Shown: piece by piece, positions 16,423 through 24,054 of the stretch | Layout: every line of letters begins with the position of its first letter | How positions within the stretch are numbered: the first letter of the stretch is position 1 | Source: an uncultured Bacilli bacterium | GTDB lineage: Bacteria > Bacillota_I > Bacilli_A > RF39 > UBA660 | NCBI GenBank assembly: GCA_934153945.1 | Contig: CAKPFM010000008.1 | Location: 1 to 52,254, forward strand | Direction of reading: 5' to 3' | Length of the DNA stretch: 52,254 nt | Position numbers and translations under genes: made by a program | The notes under the pieces: generated by a model | The model's input: only the letters and a program-made list of their open reading frames with translations | The model's database searches: none | What the model was told of the DNA's origin: nothing

Positions 16423-16565
16423 ATTTTTTGCCCAAAAATTTTTTATTTTTTTAATCTAACCACCAAGGCTTGCCATATTGTCTATTTCCTTTCTATGCAC
16501 AAAATATTAAAAAAATTGTGCATTTTTAAATAAAAAAAGTGTGAAAAAATCATACTTTTAATAAA

Positions 16566-16847
16566 TTAATAATTAAATAAGATATTTTTAACTCTAGTTT
16601 TACCAGTTAAAATATTTTCTTCAGTTGTATATTTAACAACTAAATCATCATCAATAGCTAATTTTAAATCTTTTTCAAATTCTTCGTTATAATCTAGATA
16701 AACTGGTACTGGAATTCTTCCGTAACTTTCGCTATTTTCTTCACTTTCAATAGTAATAATAATTCTTAACATTTTTTTACCTGTTAATTGTTTTAACTCA
16801 TTTTTTTCATCATATGGTCTATAACCTAATATTTTACATTCTTTCAT
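16566..16847 (-). CDS. possible single-stranded-DNA-binding protein (pV-like)
   Basis: The 93-residue acidic soluble protein lacks membrane segments, unlike most of its neighbours. Alternating beta-strand-like segments (CKILGYRPYD, MLRIIITIE, GRIPVPVYLD, DLVVKYT, TRVKNILFNY) suggest a small OB-like beta barrel, the fold of inovirus gene V ssDNA-binding proteins. Position before the coat operon also fits. There is no diagnostic motif, so this is inference from size, predicted strands and context. A GAGG ribosome site precedes the ATG. A regulatory role is possible. Confidence 0.4.
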   Translation of the reverse strand: MKECKILGYRPYDEKNELKQLTGKKMLRIIITIESEENSESYGRIPVPVYLDYNEEFEKDLKLAIDDDLVVKYTTEENILTGKTRVKNILFNY

Positions 16848-16999
16848 ATTTTACCTCTTTTTCATTTTAACAATAATTCTTTTTTGAAACGTTTCTAAAC
16901 AAAATTTAACACACTTTTTCAATTTTTACAAATTTTTTATCAAAAAATTTCTCTATAAAATAAATTTATATTATATATATAATTTATTTATATATATAG

Positions 17000-17063
17000 G
17001 GTACCATTTTTGGTACCACTTAAGGTATCATTTTTGGTACCATATAGTACCATTTTTGGTACC
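17000..17063. repeat. three copies of an 18-bp palindrome (iteron- or operator-like)
   Basis: GGTACCATTTTTGGTACC occurs at 17000-17017, with near-identical copies at 17024-17041 (one base changed) and 17046-17063 (first base changed). Each is a hairpin with 7-bp arms around TTTT. They sit between the divergent ssDNA-binding candidate and the zinc-ribbon gene, the only plus-strand gene of the element. Repeated palindromes here suggest binding sites for a replication initiator or repressor. Confidence 0.75.
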
Positions 17064-17150
17064 TTAATTGTGTAAAATTTTGTAAATAATAAAAATATAC
17101 AAATTATATAACATTTAAATATGTTAAAATGTAAAAAAGGAGAGAGTTTT

Positions 17151-17396
17151 ATGTTTTGCAATAAATGTGGAAATGAAAATGTTGTAGGTAGTATGTTTTG
17201 TAATAAATGTGGGAATAAATTAATAGATGCACCTGATGAAAGTAAAGATATTAATTTAAATGTTAATAATTCCCATAATAATATTTTTAAGGAAACATTG
17301 CAAAAAAATGTTGCTAATATGTTATCAAAAGCAATAGGAATAATAATTTCAATACTAATTGTTTTTATATTATTTGCATTGTTTAGATATAATTAA
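17151..17396 (+). CDS. zinc-ribbon membrane protein
   Basis: The ribosome site AAGGAGAGAG fits ATG 17151, giving 81 residues. The N-terminus is a zinc ribbon built from two CNKCGN knuckles (C3/C6 and C17/C20), followed by an acidic linker and a C-terminal membrane helix (about residues 58-77). Zinc ribbon plus membrane helix proteins are common in Firmicutes, with unknown roles. It is the only plus-strand gene inside the element and is preceded by triple palindromes and followed by two strong hairpins, so it has its own regulation. It may be cargo or a membrane-bound regulator. Confidence 0.8.
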   Translation: MFCNKCGNENVVGSMFCNKCGNKLIDAPDESKDINLNVNNSHNNIFKETLQKNVANMLSKAIGIIISILIVFILFALFRYN

Positions 17397-17400
17397 AATA

Positions 17401-17447
17401 TTTAGCTAAAAGTGGGGCGAGTGGGGCGCCCCCACTTTTTAGCTAAA
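17401..17447. other. GC-rich 17-bp hairpin (packaging-signal or terminator candidate)
   Basis: Bases 17401-17417 pair with 17430-17447 over 17 bp with a single bulged T; the arms end in GTGGGG/CCCCAC around a GC-rich 12-nt loop. This is by far the most stable hairpin in the element and stands out in ~25% GC surroundings. Filamentous phages carry such a stem as packaging signal on the viral strand. A bidirectional terminator between the convergent genes is the simpler alternative. Confidence 0.55.
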
Positions 17448-17463
17448 AAGTAACACAAAAAAA

Positions 17464-17505
17464 CCGGACTTTTTACTTCAAGCCCGGATTTTTTATTTTT
17501 TTTTT
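17464..17505 (+). terminator. rho-independent terminator after the zinc-ribbon gene
   Basis: CCGG-A-CTT pairs with AAG-C-CCGG, one mismatch, and is followed by TTTTTTATTTTTTTTT. Confidence 0.75.
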
Positions 17506-17509
17506 AAAT

Positions 17510-17797
17510 TCAATATCTTTCAAACGTTAACCAATAAACAAATCTATAAATCAAATACATAATGACTATAAATAAAACTATAAAGCCAATCGGTTGAGTT
17601 GTATATTCTTCTCTATTAATTATTTCTTTTGAAAATTTAACATTATAAAATGTTTTATTTTCTATTACACAATATGAACCATGTTCATAACAATAATCAG
17701 CTTTCATTACAGTTCCATCAAAAATTACATAATAATCATATTCATAACGATAACATTGACCAGTAAACAAACATTTTAAATTTTCTTCATTATTCAT
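17510..17797 (-). CDS. Cys-containing membrane protein, unknown
   Basis: The 95-residue product has a polar N-terminal domain with four Cys (C9, C16, C36, C43) and many Tyr, then a hydrophobic helix (about residues 68-90) ending WLTFERY. The Cys may form disulfides or bind metal. It is the last gene of a five-gene minus-strand run starting at 18887. No family recognised; it may be a phage minor protein or superinfection factor, without direct evidence. Confidence 0.6.
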   Translation of the reverse strand: MNNEENLKCLFTGQCYRYEYDYYVIFDGTVMKADYCYEHGSYCVIENKTFYNVKFSKEIINREEYTTQPIGFIVLFIVIMYLIYRFVYWLTFERY

Positions 17798-17803
17798 TTT
17801 TGT

Positions 17804-17980
17804 TTACCTTTCATTTTCTAATTTATTAATTCTATCCTCTAGTTCTTCTACTTTTTTAATACTAATAGATACTTTATATAACCAAAGACATATGTAAATT
17901 AATAAGTAACCAAGAATAAATATCACAAAAAATACTCCTGCTAATTCTAATAAATTCAAATCAGTAATTAATCTATCCAT
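17804..17980 (-). CDS. 58-residue membrane protein with coiled-coil tail
   Basis: Hand translation: MDRLITDLNLLELAG, a membrane helix (about residues 14-36) and a heptad-like tail (ISIKKVEELEDRINKLENER) that should form a coiled coil. A GGAG ribosome site precedes the ATG. Its start overlaps the end of the upstream gene by 8 bp. Anchor plus coiled coil suggests an oligomeric assembly factor; the layout also resembles phage 'Rz/holin-like' accessory proteins. No family recognised. Confidence 0.55.
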   Translation of the reverse strand: MDRLITDLNLLELAGVFFVIFILGYLLIYICLWLYKVSISIKKVEELEDRINKLENER

Positions 17981-18335
17981 TGTAATTATTCTCCTTATAT
18001 TTTAATAAAATTTTTTTCAATTTTATCATTTCTGGTGTCTTTTGTTCTTTCCTATCAATCACATTAATAGCTTCTCTTATGATATTTACTAATTCTTGTA
18101 TCGTACCTATATTTTTTTCGTTATCTTCAATTAAATCAGCTAATATATTATGAACTATAAACCTTTTATCTTCAATATCAAAATTACATTTATAAAATTT
18201 AGACATTGAATTCATTAATTTTTCTTCTTCTTTAATTTTGTTATCTATACCTTCTATTAAATCTTCTAAAAAATCATTCATTGATTTTGTTACTTCTTCA
18301 ATATTATTTTCTTTTAAATTTTTATTTTCTTTCAT
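17973..18335 (-). CDS. acidic helical protein, unknown
   Basis: A soluble, mostly helical 120-residue protein rich in Glu, Lys and Asn, with no membrane segment. Several amphipathic stretches (VTKSMNDFLEDLIEGIDNKI, TIQELVNIIREAINVI) suggest a helical bundle. It lies between the winged-helix gene (2-bp gap) and the 58-residue membrane gene in one transcript. It may be involved in replication or maintenance of the element. No family recognised. Confidence 0.55.
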   Translation of the reverse strand: MKENKNLKENNIEEVTKSMNDFLEDLIEGIDNKIKEEEKLMNSMSKFYKCNFDIEDKRFIVHNILADLIEDNEKNIGTIQELVNIIREAINVIDRKEQKTPEMIKLKKILLKYKENNYNG

Positions 18336-18337
18336 AT

Positions 18338-18676
18338 TTAATTCTCCTCATCTTCTAGCCAGTTATAATCTTCTAGCTCAACCTTTTTATATTCTTTTTT
18401 TAGATCATCACTGAAAGCCATATCTTTATCAGTGAATAAGAAATATCTTCGTCTACCTTTATAGAGAATCCTAATTATATTTTCTTCTTCTAATTGTTTT
18501 AATAATCCTATAATTCTGTGTTTTCTAATTTTCATAAGATTTTCTAATTTTTTGTTAGGAATATAATAGTCCTCATAGTAATCTAGACGATTTAATATTA
18601 ATAATAATTTAGTAAAATTATTTACATATTTAGAATTAAGTAGTATTTTAGTAATACTTCTATTATTTTTCTTCAT
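18338..18676 (-). CDS. winged-helix DNA-binding protein of the element
   Basis: The central part (about residues 20-80) reads as a winged helix: TKLLLILNRLDYYEDYYIPNKK, a recognition-helix candidate LENLMKIRKHRIIGLLKQLEEENII and a wing RILYKGRRRYFLFT. The acidic C-terminus is probably flexible. As the only clear DNA-binding protein besides the integrase it is the best candidate for the element's repressor or replication regulator, perhaps acting on the GGTACC palindromes. It overlaps the upstream gene by 14 bp. Identity as initiator is not shown. Confidence 0.65.
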   Translation of the reverse strand: MKKNNRSITKILLNSKYVNNFTKLLLILNRLDYYEDYYIPNKKLENLMKIRKHRIIGLLKQLEEENIIRILYKGRRRYFLFTDKDMAFSDDLKKEYKKVELEDYNWLEDEEN

Positions 18677-18887
18677 GTAATTTCTTTGTAATTACTAAAT
18701 TAATAATAGATATTTCTTCTATTTTTCTACTTATATCGTTTTTATCGTAGATATAAGTATTTTCTAAATAATGTCTAAGATTATCTATTTCTAATTTTTG
18801 TAGAGTAAATAATCTTTTAACATTTAGTTTTGATAGTTCAAATGTACTATCAAATTTTTTATTTTCTTTTGTTATTATACCTTTCAT
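18663..18887 (-). CDS. 74-residue protein, first gene of the distal operon
   Basis: A short, charged, helical protein (FELSKLNVKRLFTLQKLEIDNLRHYLENTY) without membrane segments or a recognised motif. It begins about 70 bp inside the attR end and starts the minus-strand run that continues to 17510. It overlaps the winged-helix gene by 14 bp, suggesting the two act together. Excisionase-like or regulatory roles are possible for a gene next to the att end, but no motif supports either. Confidence 0.5.
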   Translation of the reverse strand: MKGIITKENKKFDSTFELSKLNVKRLFTLQKLEIDNLRHYLENTYIYDKNDISRKIEEISIINLVITKKLHEEK

Positions 18888-18954
18888 CTTTTTATTACCT
18901 CATATTTGGCGATTTTAAGCCATTTTAGAAAGATAATAATGTTAATAGAGTAAA

Positions 18955-18971
18955 TCCCTTCACTCGCACCA
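18955..18971 (+). repeat. attR core (duplicate of the tRNA-Leu 3' end)
   Basis: Exact 17-base copy of 10369-10385 with no tRNA body upstream. It marks the right boundary of the prophage. Confidence 0.9.
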
Positions 18972-19096
18972 AATTGATTGATACTCGAACTTTTTATTCG
19001 AGAGTAATAAATATTAACTAGAAGTACCATCTAGTTTTTTTGTTATCTTAAAATGGAAGTGAAGATTTTTTTATGAGGGTAAAAGTAAAAGAATTA
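18966..19096 (+). repeat. 131-bp direct repeat, copy 1
   Basis: Starts within the last six bases of the tRNA copy (GCACCA) and runs through two hairpins to the first codons of a small gene. It recurs with two mismatches at 29093-29223. It includes CTCGAA/TTCGAG and a terminator AACTAGA-7-TCTAGTT plus T run (19016-19041), presumably the original tRNA-Leu terminator. Confidence 0.9.
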
Positions 19097-19264
19097 GAAA
19101 TTGATAAGAATAAAACTATAAATATTTTAAAAGAATGTTATGAAAAAGATTTATATAATTCTTATGATTTAATAAATATATCTAAAGATACTGATAAAGA
19201 AATAGAAGTAAATGATTTTATAAAAGAAGAAACATTAGAAAAAGAATACGACTATTTTGATTAG
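19073..19264 (+). CDS. 63-residue acidic protein, unknown
   Basis: A small charged protein (MRVKVKELEIDKNKTIN...) whose first eight codons lie inside the 131-bp repeat and are shared with the small gene at 29200. After that the two diverge completely, so the repeat boundary has swapped the downstream part. No ribosome site better than GAAGTGAAG is seen. It may be a real small host gene or a chimera created by insertion of the island. Confidence 0.4.
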   Translation: MRVKVKELEIDKNKTINILKECYEKDLYNSYDLINISKDTDKEIEVNDFIKEETLEKEYDYFD

Positions 19265-19330
19265 CCGTATTCGTTGTTTATACTAAATTTTTGATAATTT
19301 AGAAACACACTTGTAAATTGACATAATCAA

Positions 19331-19651
19331 TTAGCATGTGGAATAGCCTTTTTCAACTCTTAACTTACCATATAACTCATAGAGAGATATATTTGGGTTT
19401 CTTCTAATATAATTTTTAATCCAATATAATTCTTCTTCAGTATGAGCATTAGGGTGAGGAGATAAAGGTTTATGAGATTTATCAATTAAAGATTCCTTAG
19501 TACCATCAAACTTTTTATTCCATCTCATAAGGAAAGCCTTAGAACATTTATACCTTCTACATACAAAAGATATATGGTTTCCATTTCTATATAAAGAAAC
19601 AGCATAAAACTTGGTATTTAAACTATGTGGATAATGTGATATATTAGTCAT
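19331..19651 (-). pseudogene. truncated IS transposase (HTH part)
   Basis: The 106-residue remnant starts with a transposase-like helix-turn-helix (YAVSLYRNGNHISFVCRRYKCSKAFLMRWNKKFDGTKESL) and a linker typical of IS481/IS3-type proteins (SPHPNAHTEEELYWIKNYIRRNP). It stops at GYSTC where family members continue to the DDE catalytic domain. No downstream continuation with catalytic residues is visible, so it is non-functional. It sits at the left edge of the 10-kb island and supports its acquisition by mobile DNA. Confidence 0.75.
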
Positions 19652-19834
19652 AGCGATAGGTCCTTTCTTATTAAAATGTTGGATTGATAGTTACATTTTA
19701 CTAGACTTATCACTATTTTTTATATAAAAGTCCTCACATCAATTGTAACTCTACAATTAGATACTATTTATTTTTAAGGATAATTATGATATATAAGAAA
19801 AAAATGTTATAATATTGAAAGAGGTGAATGTGAA

Positions 19835-20326
19835 ATGAGAGAAGAAAGAGATTTATATAATAATCAACTTCAATTAACAGGTAAAACTTATTTTAAAGGT
19901 GATGAAATTCCAAGTGGCTATTTTCCTATGGTTGTTATGATAGCTATCCAAAATTCAAATGGTGAATTTTTAATGCAAAAGCGAGTTGAATCTAAAGGAG
20001 GAGATTGGGGAGTTACAGGTGGACATCCTAAACATGGCGAAACAGCTGAACAAGGTATAATAACTGAAGTAAAAGAAGAATTAGGAATAGATATTAGTAA
20101 TCACCCAGTTATTGAATTTGAAAGAGGATGCGATGGTAAAGATTGTTACATAATGTATTATACAAAGTTGGATTTGGATATTGATAAACTAACAATACAA
20201 TTGGATGAATTATCAGAAGTAAGATGGTTTAGTATAGAGAAATTACAACAAATGGTTGATACTGGTGAATTAAATAAAGATCAAGTAGAATTTTTTATTA
20301 AATGTGTTGAATTTTTAAAGAATTAA
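19835..20326 (+). CDS. Nudix hydrolase
   Basis: The Nudix box is G63-x5-E69-x7-T-E-V-K-E81-E82-x-G84 (GGHPKHGETAEQGIITEVKEELGI). All metal-binding glutamates are present; the usual Arg before the first E of REUxEE is Thr77. The N-terminal RDLYNNQLQLTGKTYFKGDEIP and QKRVESKGGDW segments place it in the general IDI1-like/ADP-ribose-type branch. The substrate cannot be told from sequence. A GAGGTGA ribosome site precedes the ATG. It lies 18 bp before the LysR gene and opens the island's plus-strand gene run. Confidence 0.9.
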   Translation: MREERDLYNNQLQLTGKTYFKGDEIPSGYFPMVVMIAIQNSNGEFLMQKRVESKGGDWGVTGGHPKHGETAEQGIITEVKEELGIDISNHPVIEFERGCDGKDCYIMYYTKLDLDIDKLTIQLDELSEVRWFSIEKLQQMVDTGELNKDQVEFFIKCVEFLKN

Positions 20327-20343
20327 AAAAGTGAAGTGATGAC

Positions 20344-21225
20344 ATGGCTAATTTAAATTTATATAAAAGTTTTTATGATGTTGTTAGATATGATGGTTTT
20401 ACAAATGCCTCAAAAGCCACGAATATATCTCAACCAGCTTTAAGTTATTCAATTAAAACACTAGAAAAAGAACTAAATACAATATTAATAAATAGAAGCA
20501 ATAATCAATTTAGAATAACAGAAGAAGGTAAAATTTTATATGCAAATCTAATAACAGTTTTTGAAAAAATAGATAATTTTGAGAAAAATATTAAGTATAA
20601 TAGTGAATCTTTTAGTGGTATTTTAAATATTGGCGTTAGAGGTAATGCATGCGAAATATTTTTGCCAAAAATATTACATGAATTTCATCTCTCATATCCT
20701 AAAGTTATAATTAATATTCTAATGAAAACATCCGATGAGTTATATCAAATGTTTGATACAAATGAAATAGATTGCATTATTGAGGAACTACCATTAGGTA
20801 AGAGTAGATATTCCTTGGATTTTATTAAGCTTTCTCATATGGATAATTGTTTTGTAACTAGAAATAAAGAAATATGCAATAAAGTAAATTGCTTGAAGGA
20901 TTTAGAAGATTATCCAATAATACTGCCAACTAAGTCTAAAAGAAGAAATGAATTAGAAAAAATTTTACAAAAAAATAATGTTTCTCTTGAAAATACAATA
21001 TGTTTACCTAATTCTCCTTTAACTATTCAACTTGTTAAAGAAGGTGTTGGTATAGGATATTTAATTAAGGGAACGATTGTTGATGAATTAAATAGTGAAG
21101 AACTATATGAATTAAAACTTGAAGAGAAATTTAATCAATTGGATTTTGCATTGATTTATTCTAAAGAAAAAATGAATAATATTATGAATTCATTTATTTT
21201 AATTGCTAAAAAGTATATGCTATAA
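20344..21225 (+). CDS. LysR-family transcriptional regulator
   Basis: The N-terminal winged HTH is canonical (LYKSFYDVVRYDGFTNASKATNISQPALSYSIKTLEKELNTILINR, residues 6-51). A periplasmic-binding-protein-like effector domain follows from about 88 (GILNIGVRGNACEIFLPKIL ... GVGIGYLI). The 293-residue length is standard. It is read in the same direction as the following enzymes rather than divergently; a gap of about 80 bp with a -10-like TATAAT near 21281 separates it from the kinase gene, so it probably controls that operon in response to a pathway compound. Confidence 0.93.
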   Translation: MANLNLYKSFYDVVRYDGFTNASKATNISQPALSYSIKTLEKELNTILINRSNNQFRITEEGKILYANLITVFEKIDNFEKNIKYNSESFSGILNIGVRGNACEIFLPKILHEFHLSYPKVIINILMKTSDELYQMFDTNEIDCIIEELPLGKSRYSLDFIKLSHMDNCFVTRNKEICNKVNCLKDLEDYPIILPTKSKRRNELEKILQKNNVSLENTICLPNSPLTIQLVKEGVGIGYLIKGTIVDELNSEELYELKLEEKFNQLDFALIYSKEKMNNIMNSFILIAKKYML

Positions 21226-21308
21226 AAAAAATTTATAGCTACATAAAAAAGATGTATGAAAAGTACATTCTTTTTTTTGCTATAATATCGATAGTAAAGG
21301 AGGATAGT

Positions 21309-23000
21309 ATGGAAAAATTTCCAAAATATAGGTATGATTATATATTTAATCAGTATAATGGTAAAGAAATAAAAGAAACAAAAATATTAAAAGATGGTCT
21401 TATAGTTAAATATCCTTGTCGTCTTGATGCAATGGCCATAAATCCAGCAGCTGTTTGTTATAATGATTCGATGGTATTTACACCAGGTGAAGTTGTTATT
21501 TCAACAAAAAAATATATAGTTGTTACTATAAAGAAAATTGAAGGTAAAAATGAATTAACAATTTCAAAAACTACAAAAAGAAAAGTTTTAGTAAAACATG
21601 CATTTTACTTAATGAAAAGTGTTCTAAAGTTTAATGAATCTTTCTATATCGATGTTAACGACAACGGAATTCCAAAACATTGTGGCTTTGGATCTAGTAG
21701 TTCTACAATTGCAGCAGTTGCTAGCGCGATAAATGAGTTGTATGGTTGCCCAATTACAAATGATGATTTAATTAAATATTTGGCCTCTAATCATGGTGAA
21801 GAAATAAGTGATGATGACGAAAATAACTTAAAGATGGTTCAATGTATTGGCGGTGGAGCAACAAATGGATTGGTTAAATCAGGGATAATAATAATTGCTG
21901 GCAAGGCAACTGCAATAGCTAAAATGGACTATGATGGAAGAATAATTATTGGAGTTCCAAAAGATTTTGAATTAAAAGATGCAAGTTATTTGATGGAAAA
22001 AGAAGAAGAAAATTTATACAAATTTAAAAATACTGGTGAACTTTATTCTGAAAAAATAGCATATAATCTTTTACATAAAGCGTTACCTGGTATTATAAAT
22101 GGAAATATAAAAGAATTGGCTGATATAGTGTTTGATTATAGATTTAATATGGGTAGTATTGAAAATTGTTCTTTTGTATATCCAAATATGGTCAATCAGG
22201 CAAATAAGATAAGGGAGTTATATGAAAATAATAAATGTGAATTTTTAGCTTTATCATCAGTAGGACCGGCATATTTTGCTATTGTTAAAGATGATAGACA
22301 ATTAGAAGAATGTACTAAAATGTTCAGTAATTTAAATATGGATATAATGATTACTGAAGTAAACAATGATACATATATTGTAAATGGCATTGAAGATAAT
22401 GCTTTTTGGAATAAGAATGAAACACGTAATCAGTTTCAAAATAGAAGTGTTTCAAAATATATAACTGATGAAATTGATAAGTTGGATTGTAATTTAAAAG
22501 TTGTAGATATCGGTTGTGGTGGTGGAAGATATTCAAGATATGTAAAACAAAAAGGAATATTTGTTATTGCGGTAGATAAATATTCTAATATGGCCACCTC
22601 CTTATTAGAAGATAATATAACATTTATACAAGGATGTATTGATAATCTTCCTATTCAAGATAGTATGTTTGACGTAATTTTATCAATTGGAGTTATTCAT
22701 AATGCCGTTACTTTAGAAGAATATGAAAAAGCAATTTCTGAAATGCATAGAATTTTAAAGAAAAATGGAAAAGTTATTTTTTCAGTGTTTACAAATGATG
22801 TCATAACTGATGATTTAACTTTTGTTGGAAATTCAAGATATGAGATTAATGAAAGACAACCAATGATTTTACTATCAAAGGAAGAAATTAATAATCTGTT
22901 AAATAAATATGATTTTAAGATAATAAAAAATGTTGATGAACATATTACTGATGTAGGAAGTGGTAAAAGAAATGTGTACACAATACTACTTAAAAAATAA
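21309..23000 (+). CDS. GHMP-type kinase fused to a SAM methyltransferase
   Basis: AGGAGG before ATG 21309 fixes the start (563 residues). Residues 1-~360 form a GHMP kinase: CGFGSSSS (125-132) is the phosphate-binding loop and ALSSVGPAYFAI (314-325) is motif 3. Residues ~385-563 form a class I methyltransferase with motif I VVDIGCGGGRYSR (398-410), acidic D423 and the post-motif ILSIGVIHN. The two domains are joined in one continuous frame. The substrate of the kinase half is unknown; the beta-RFAP-synthase/threonine-kinase branches have a similar loop. The fusion suggests that one small molecule is phosphorylated and methylated. Leu TTG and TTA are both common here, unlike flanking host genes. 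Confidence 0.8.
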   Translation: MEKFPKYRYDYIFNQYNGKEIKETKILKDGLIVKYPCRLDAMAINPAAVCYNDSMVFTPGEVVISTKKYIVVTIKKIEGKNELTISKTTKRKVLVKHAFYLMKSVLKFNESFYIDVNDNGIPKHCGFGSSSSTIAAVASAINELYGCPITNDDLIKYLASNHGEEISDDDENNLKMVQCIGGGATNGLVKSGIIIIAGKATAIAKMDYDGRIIIGVPKDFELKDASYLMEKEEENLYKFKNTGELYSEKIAYNLLHKALPGIINGNIKELADIVFDYRFNMGSIENCSFVYPNMVNQANKIRELYENNKCEFLALSSVGPAYFAIVKDDRQLEECTKMFSNLNMDIMITEVNNDTYIVNGIEDNAFWNKNETRNQFQNRSVSKYITDEIDKLDCNLKVVDIGCGGGRYSRYVKQKGIFVIAVDKYSNMATSLLEDNITFIQGCIDNLPIQDSMFDVILSIGVIHNAVTLEEYEKAISEMHRILKKNGKVIFSVFTNDVITDDLTFVGNSRYEINERQPMILLSKEEINNLLNKYDFKIIKNVDEHITDVGSGKRNVYTILLKK

Positions 23001-24054
23001 TTATATAGAATCAAGTCGAAATTTTTCTGATGATTATGCAAATATAGATTCAAGAAAGATTGATATGACCTTATCAGGTATATATTTATATAAGTATCCA
23101 TCATTTAATGTTGATTTAAAGCAATTATGTTTGTATCCGTCAAAATATGATGCAGATGACTTAATGGGAAAAATAAAAAGAAGATTTAATATACAAAATA
23201 GTGTTGTATTGGGACCTGGGTCTAATGGTATATTACAAAATATCATAAAGATAACACTAAAAATAGGTGACAACTTAGTTACACCATTTTATTCATTTAA
23301 TCAAGCAGAATATGCTGCAACTTCATTAGGATGCACAACGAGAAGAGTAAAATGCAATAATTATCAAATAGATTTTGATGCTATAAAAAAATCTATAGAT
23401 TCTAAAACTAAAATCGTTTATATCTGCAATCCTAATAATCCAACTGGAATATATGTATCTTCTAAAAAGATTATTGACTTTGCTAAAAATGTTACACCAA
23501 TTATTATAGTTGATGAATCTGGTATAGAGTTTACAAATAAAGAAAGTATATTGGATTGTGAAGATATTCCAGATAATATAATTGTTTTGAGAAGCTTTTC
23601 AAAGGCATATGGATTGGCTAATATGAGAATTGGTTATATGTGTTGTTCTTCAGAATTTGAAAAGATGTATATTGACAATACAACCATTAATGAATATTCT
23701 GGATTATCTGTATCTTTTGCTGCAAAGATGTTAGATAATTATGATTATGTTACAAAAAATATAGATTTAATAAATAAAGAAAAAAATAAAATTATTAAAC
23801 AATTAGAAAAAATTGGAGTTGAAACAATAAAATCTGATTCAAATACGATTATGTCAAAAACTATTATTGATGAACGATTGATAAATGAACTATTTAACAA
23901 AGATGTATCTTTAATAAAAGTATATGATGAAGATAATAAAATTCATTTTAGAATAGCAGTACAAGATATAGAGTCAAACAATTTATTTATAGAAAAAATA
24001 AAAGAAATAAAAATTGATATGGAGGGAAATGATGAAAATTTCATTAGCTACTAA
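22972..24054 (+). CDS. PLP-dependent class I/II aminotransferase (HisC/CobD type)
   Basis: The fold-type I signature is complete: NPNNPTG (153-159), IIIVDESG with D181, the Schiff-base lysine K211 in LRSFSKAYG and R219 in MRIGY. The length of about 360 residues matches the HisC/CobD branch, which acts on phosphorylated amino acids or amino alcohols. Next to a GHMP kinase this could mean phosphorylated-amino-acid chemistry, as PduX kinase and CobD decarboxylase do in cobamide synthesis; this is inference. ATG 22972 is preferred over GTG 22960. It overlaps the fusion gene by 29 bp and the next gene by 23 bp. Confidence 0.9.
   Translation: MCTQYYLKNNYIESSRNFSDDYANIDSRKIDMTLSGIYLYKYPSFNVDLKQLCLYPSKYDADDLMGKIKRRFNIQNSVVLGPGSNGILQNIIKITLKIGDNLVTPFYSFNQAEYAATSLGCTTRRVKCNNYQIDFDAIKKSIDSKTKIVYICNPNNPTGIYVSSKKIIDFAKNVTPIIIVDESGIEFTNKESILDCEDIPDNIIVLRSFSKAYGLANMRIGYMCCSSEFEKMYIDNTTINEYSGLSVSFAAKMLDNYDYVTKNIDLINKEKNKIIKQLEKIGVETIKSDSNTIMSKTIIDERLINELFNKDVSLIKVYDEDNKIHFRIAVQDIESNNLFIEKIKEIKIDMEGNDENFISY

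Larger units (their letters stand above)
10386..18971. mobile_element. integrated filamentous-phage-like (inovirus-like) prophage, 8.6 kb
   Basis: The element sits exactly at the 3' end of tRNA-Leu and is flanked by a 17-bp direct repeat of that tRNA end (10369-10385 and 18955-18971). It encodes a tyrosine integrase next to the tRNA, a Zot-type morphogenesis ATPase, a ~73-residue single-helix protein with a basic C-terminal tail (coat candidate), a 589-residue secreted and C-terminally anchored protein of pIII-like layout, at least eight other tiny membrane proteins, and a possible ssDNA-binding protein. Almost all genes are on the minus strand with tight overlaps. No tail, capsid, portal or terminase genes are present. 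The absence of a secretin fits a Gram-positive host with no outer membrane. No rolling-circle initiator is recognisable. Plasmid-derived islands are the alternative. Confidence 0.75.

Noticed and set aside
16464..16484. Six-codon leader peptide (MASLGG) on the minus strand in the phage intergenic region
   Set aside because: Too short to separate from chance, although a GGAAAT-like site precedes it.
17000..17063. CRISPR-like array
   Set aside because: Only three short palindromes with 4-6-bp gaps and no spacers of CRISPR length; no cas genes.
10386..18971. Integrative conjugative element
   Set aside because: No relaxase, coupling protein or type IV secretion genes; the Zot ATPase and tiny membrane proteins point to a filamentous phage.
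22697..23104. Minus-strand 135-codon ORF opposite the fusion/aminotransferase junction
   Set aside because: Antisense of two well-supported genes.
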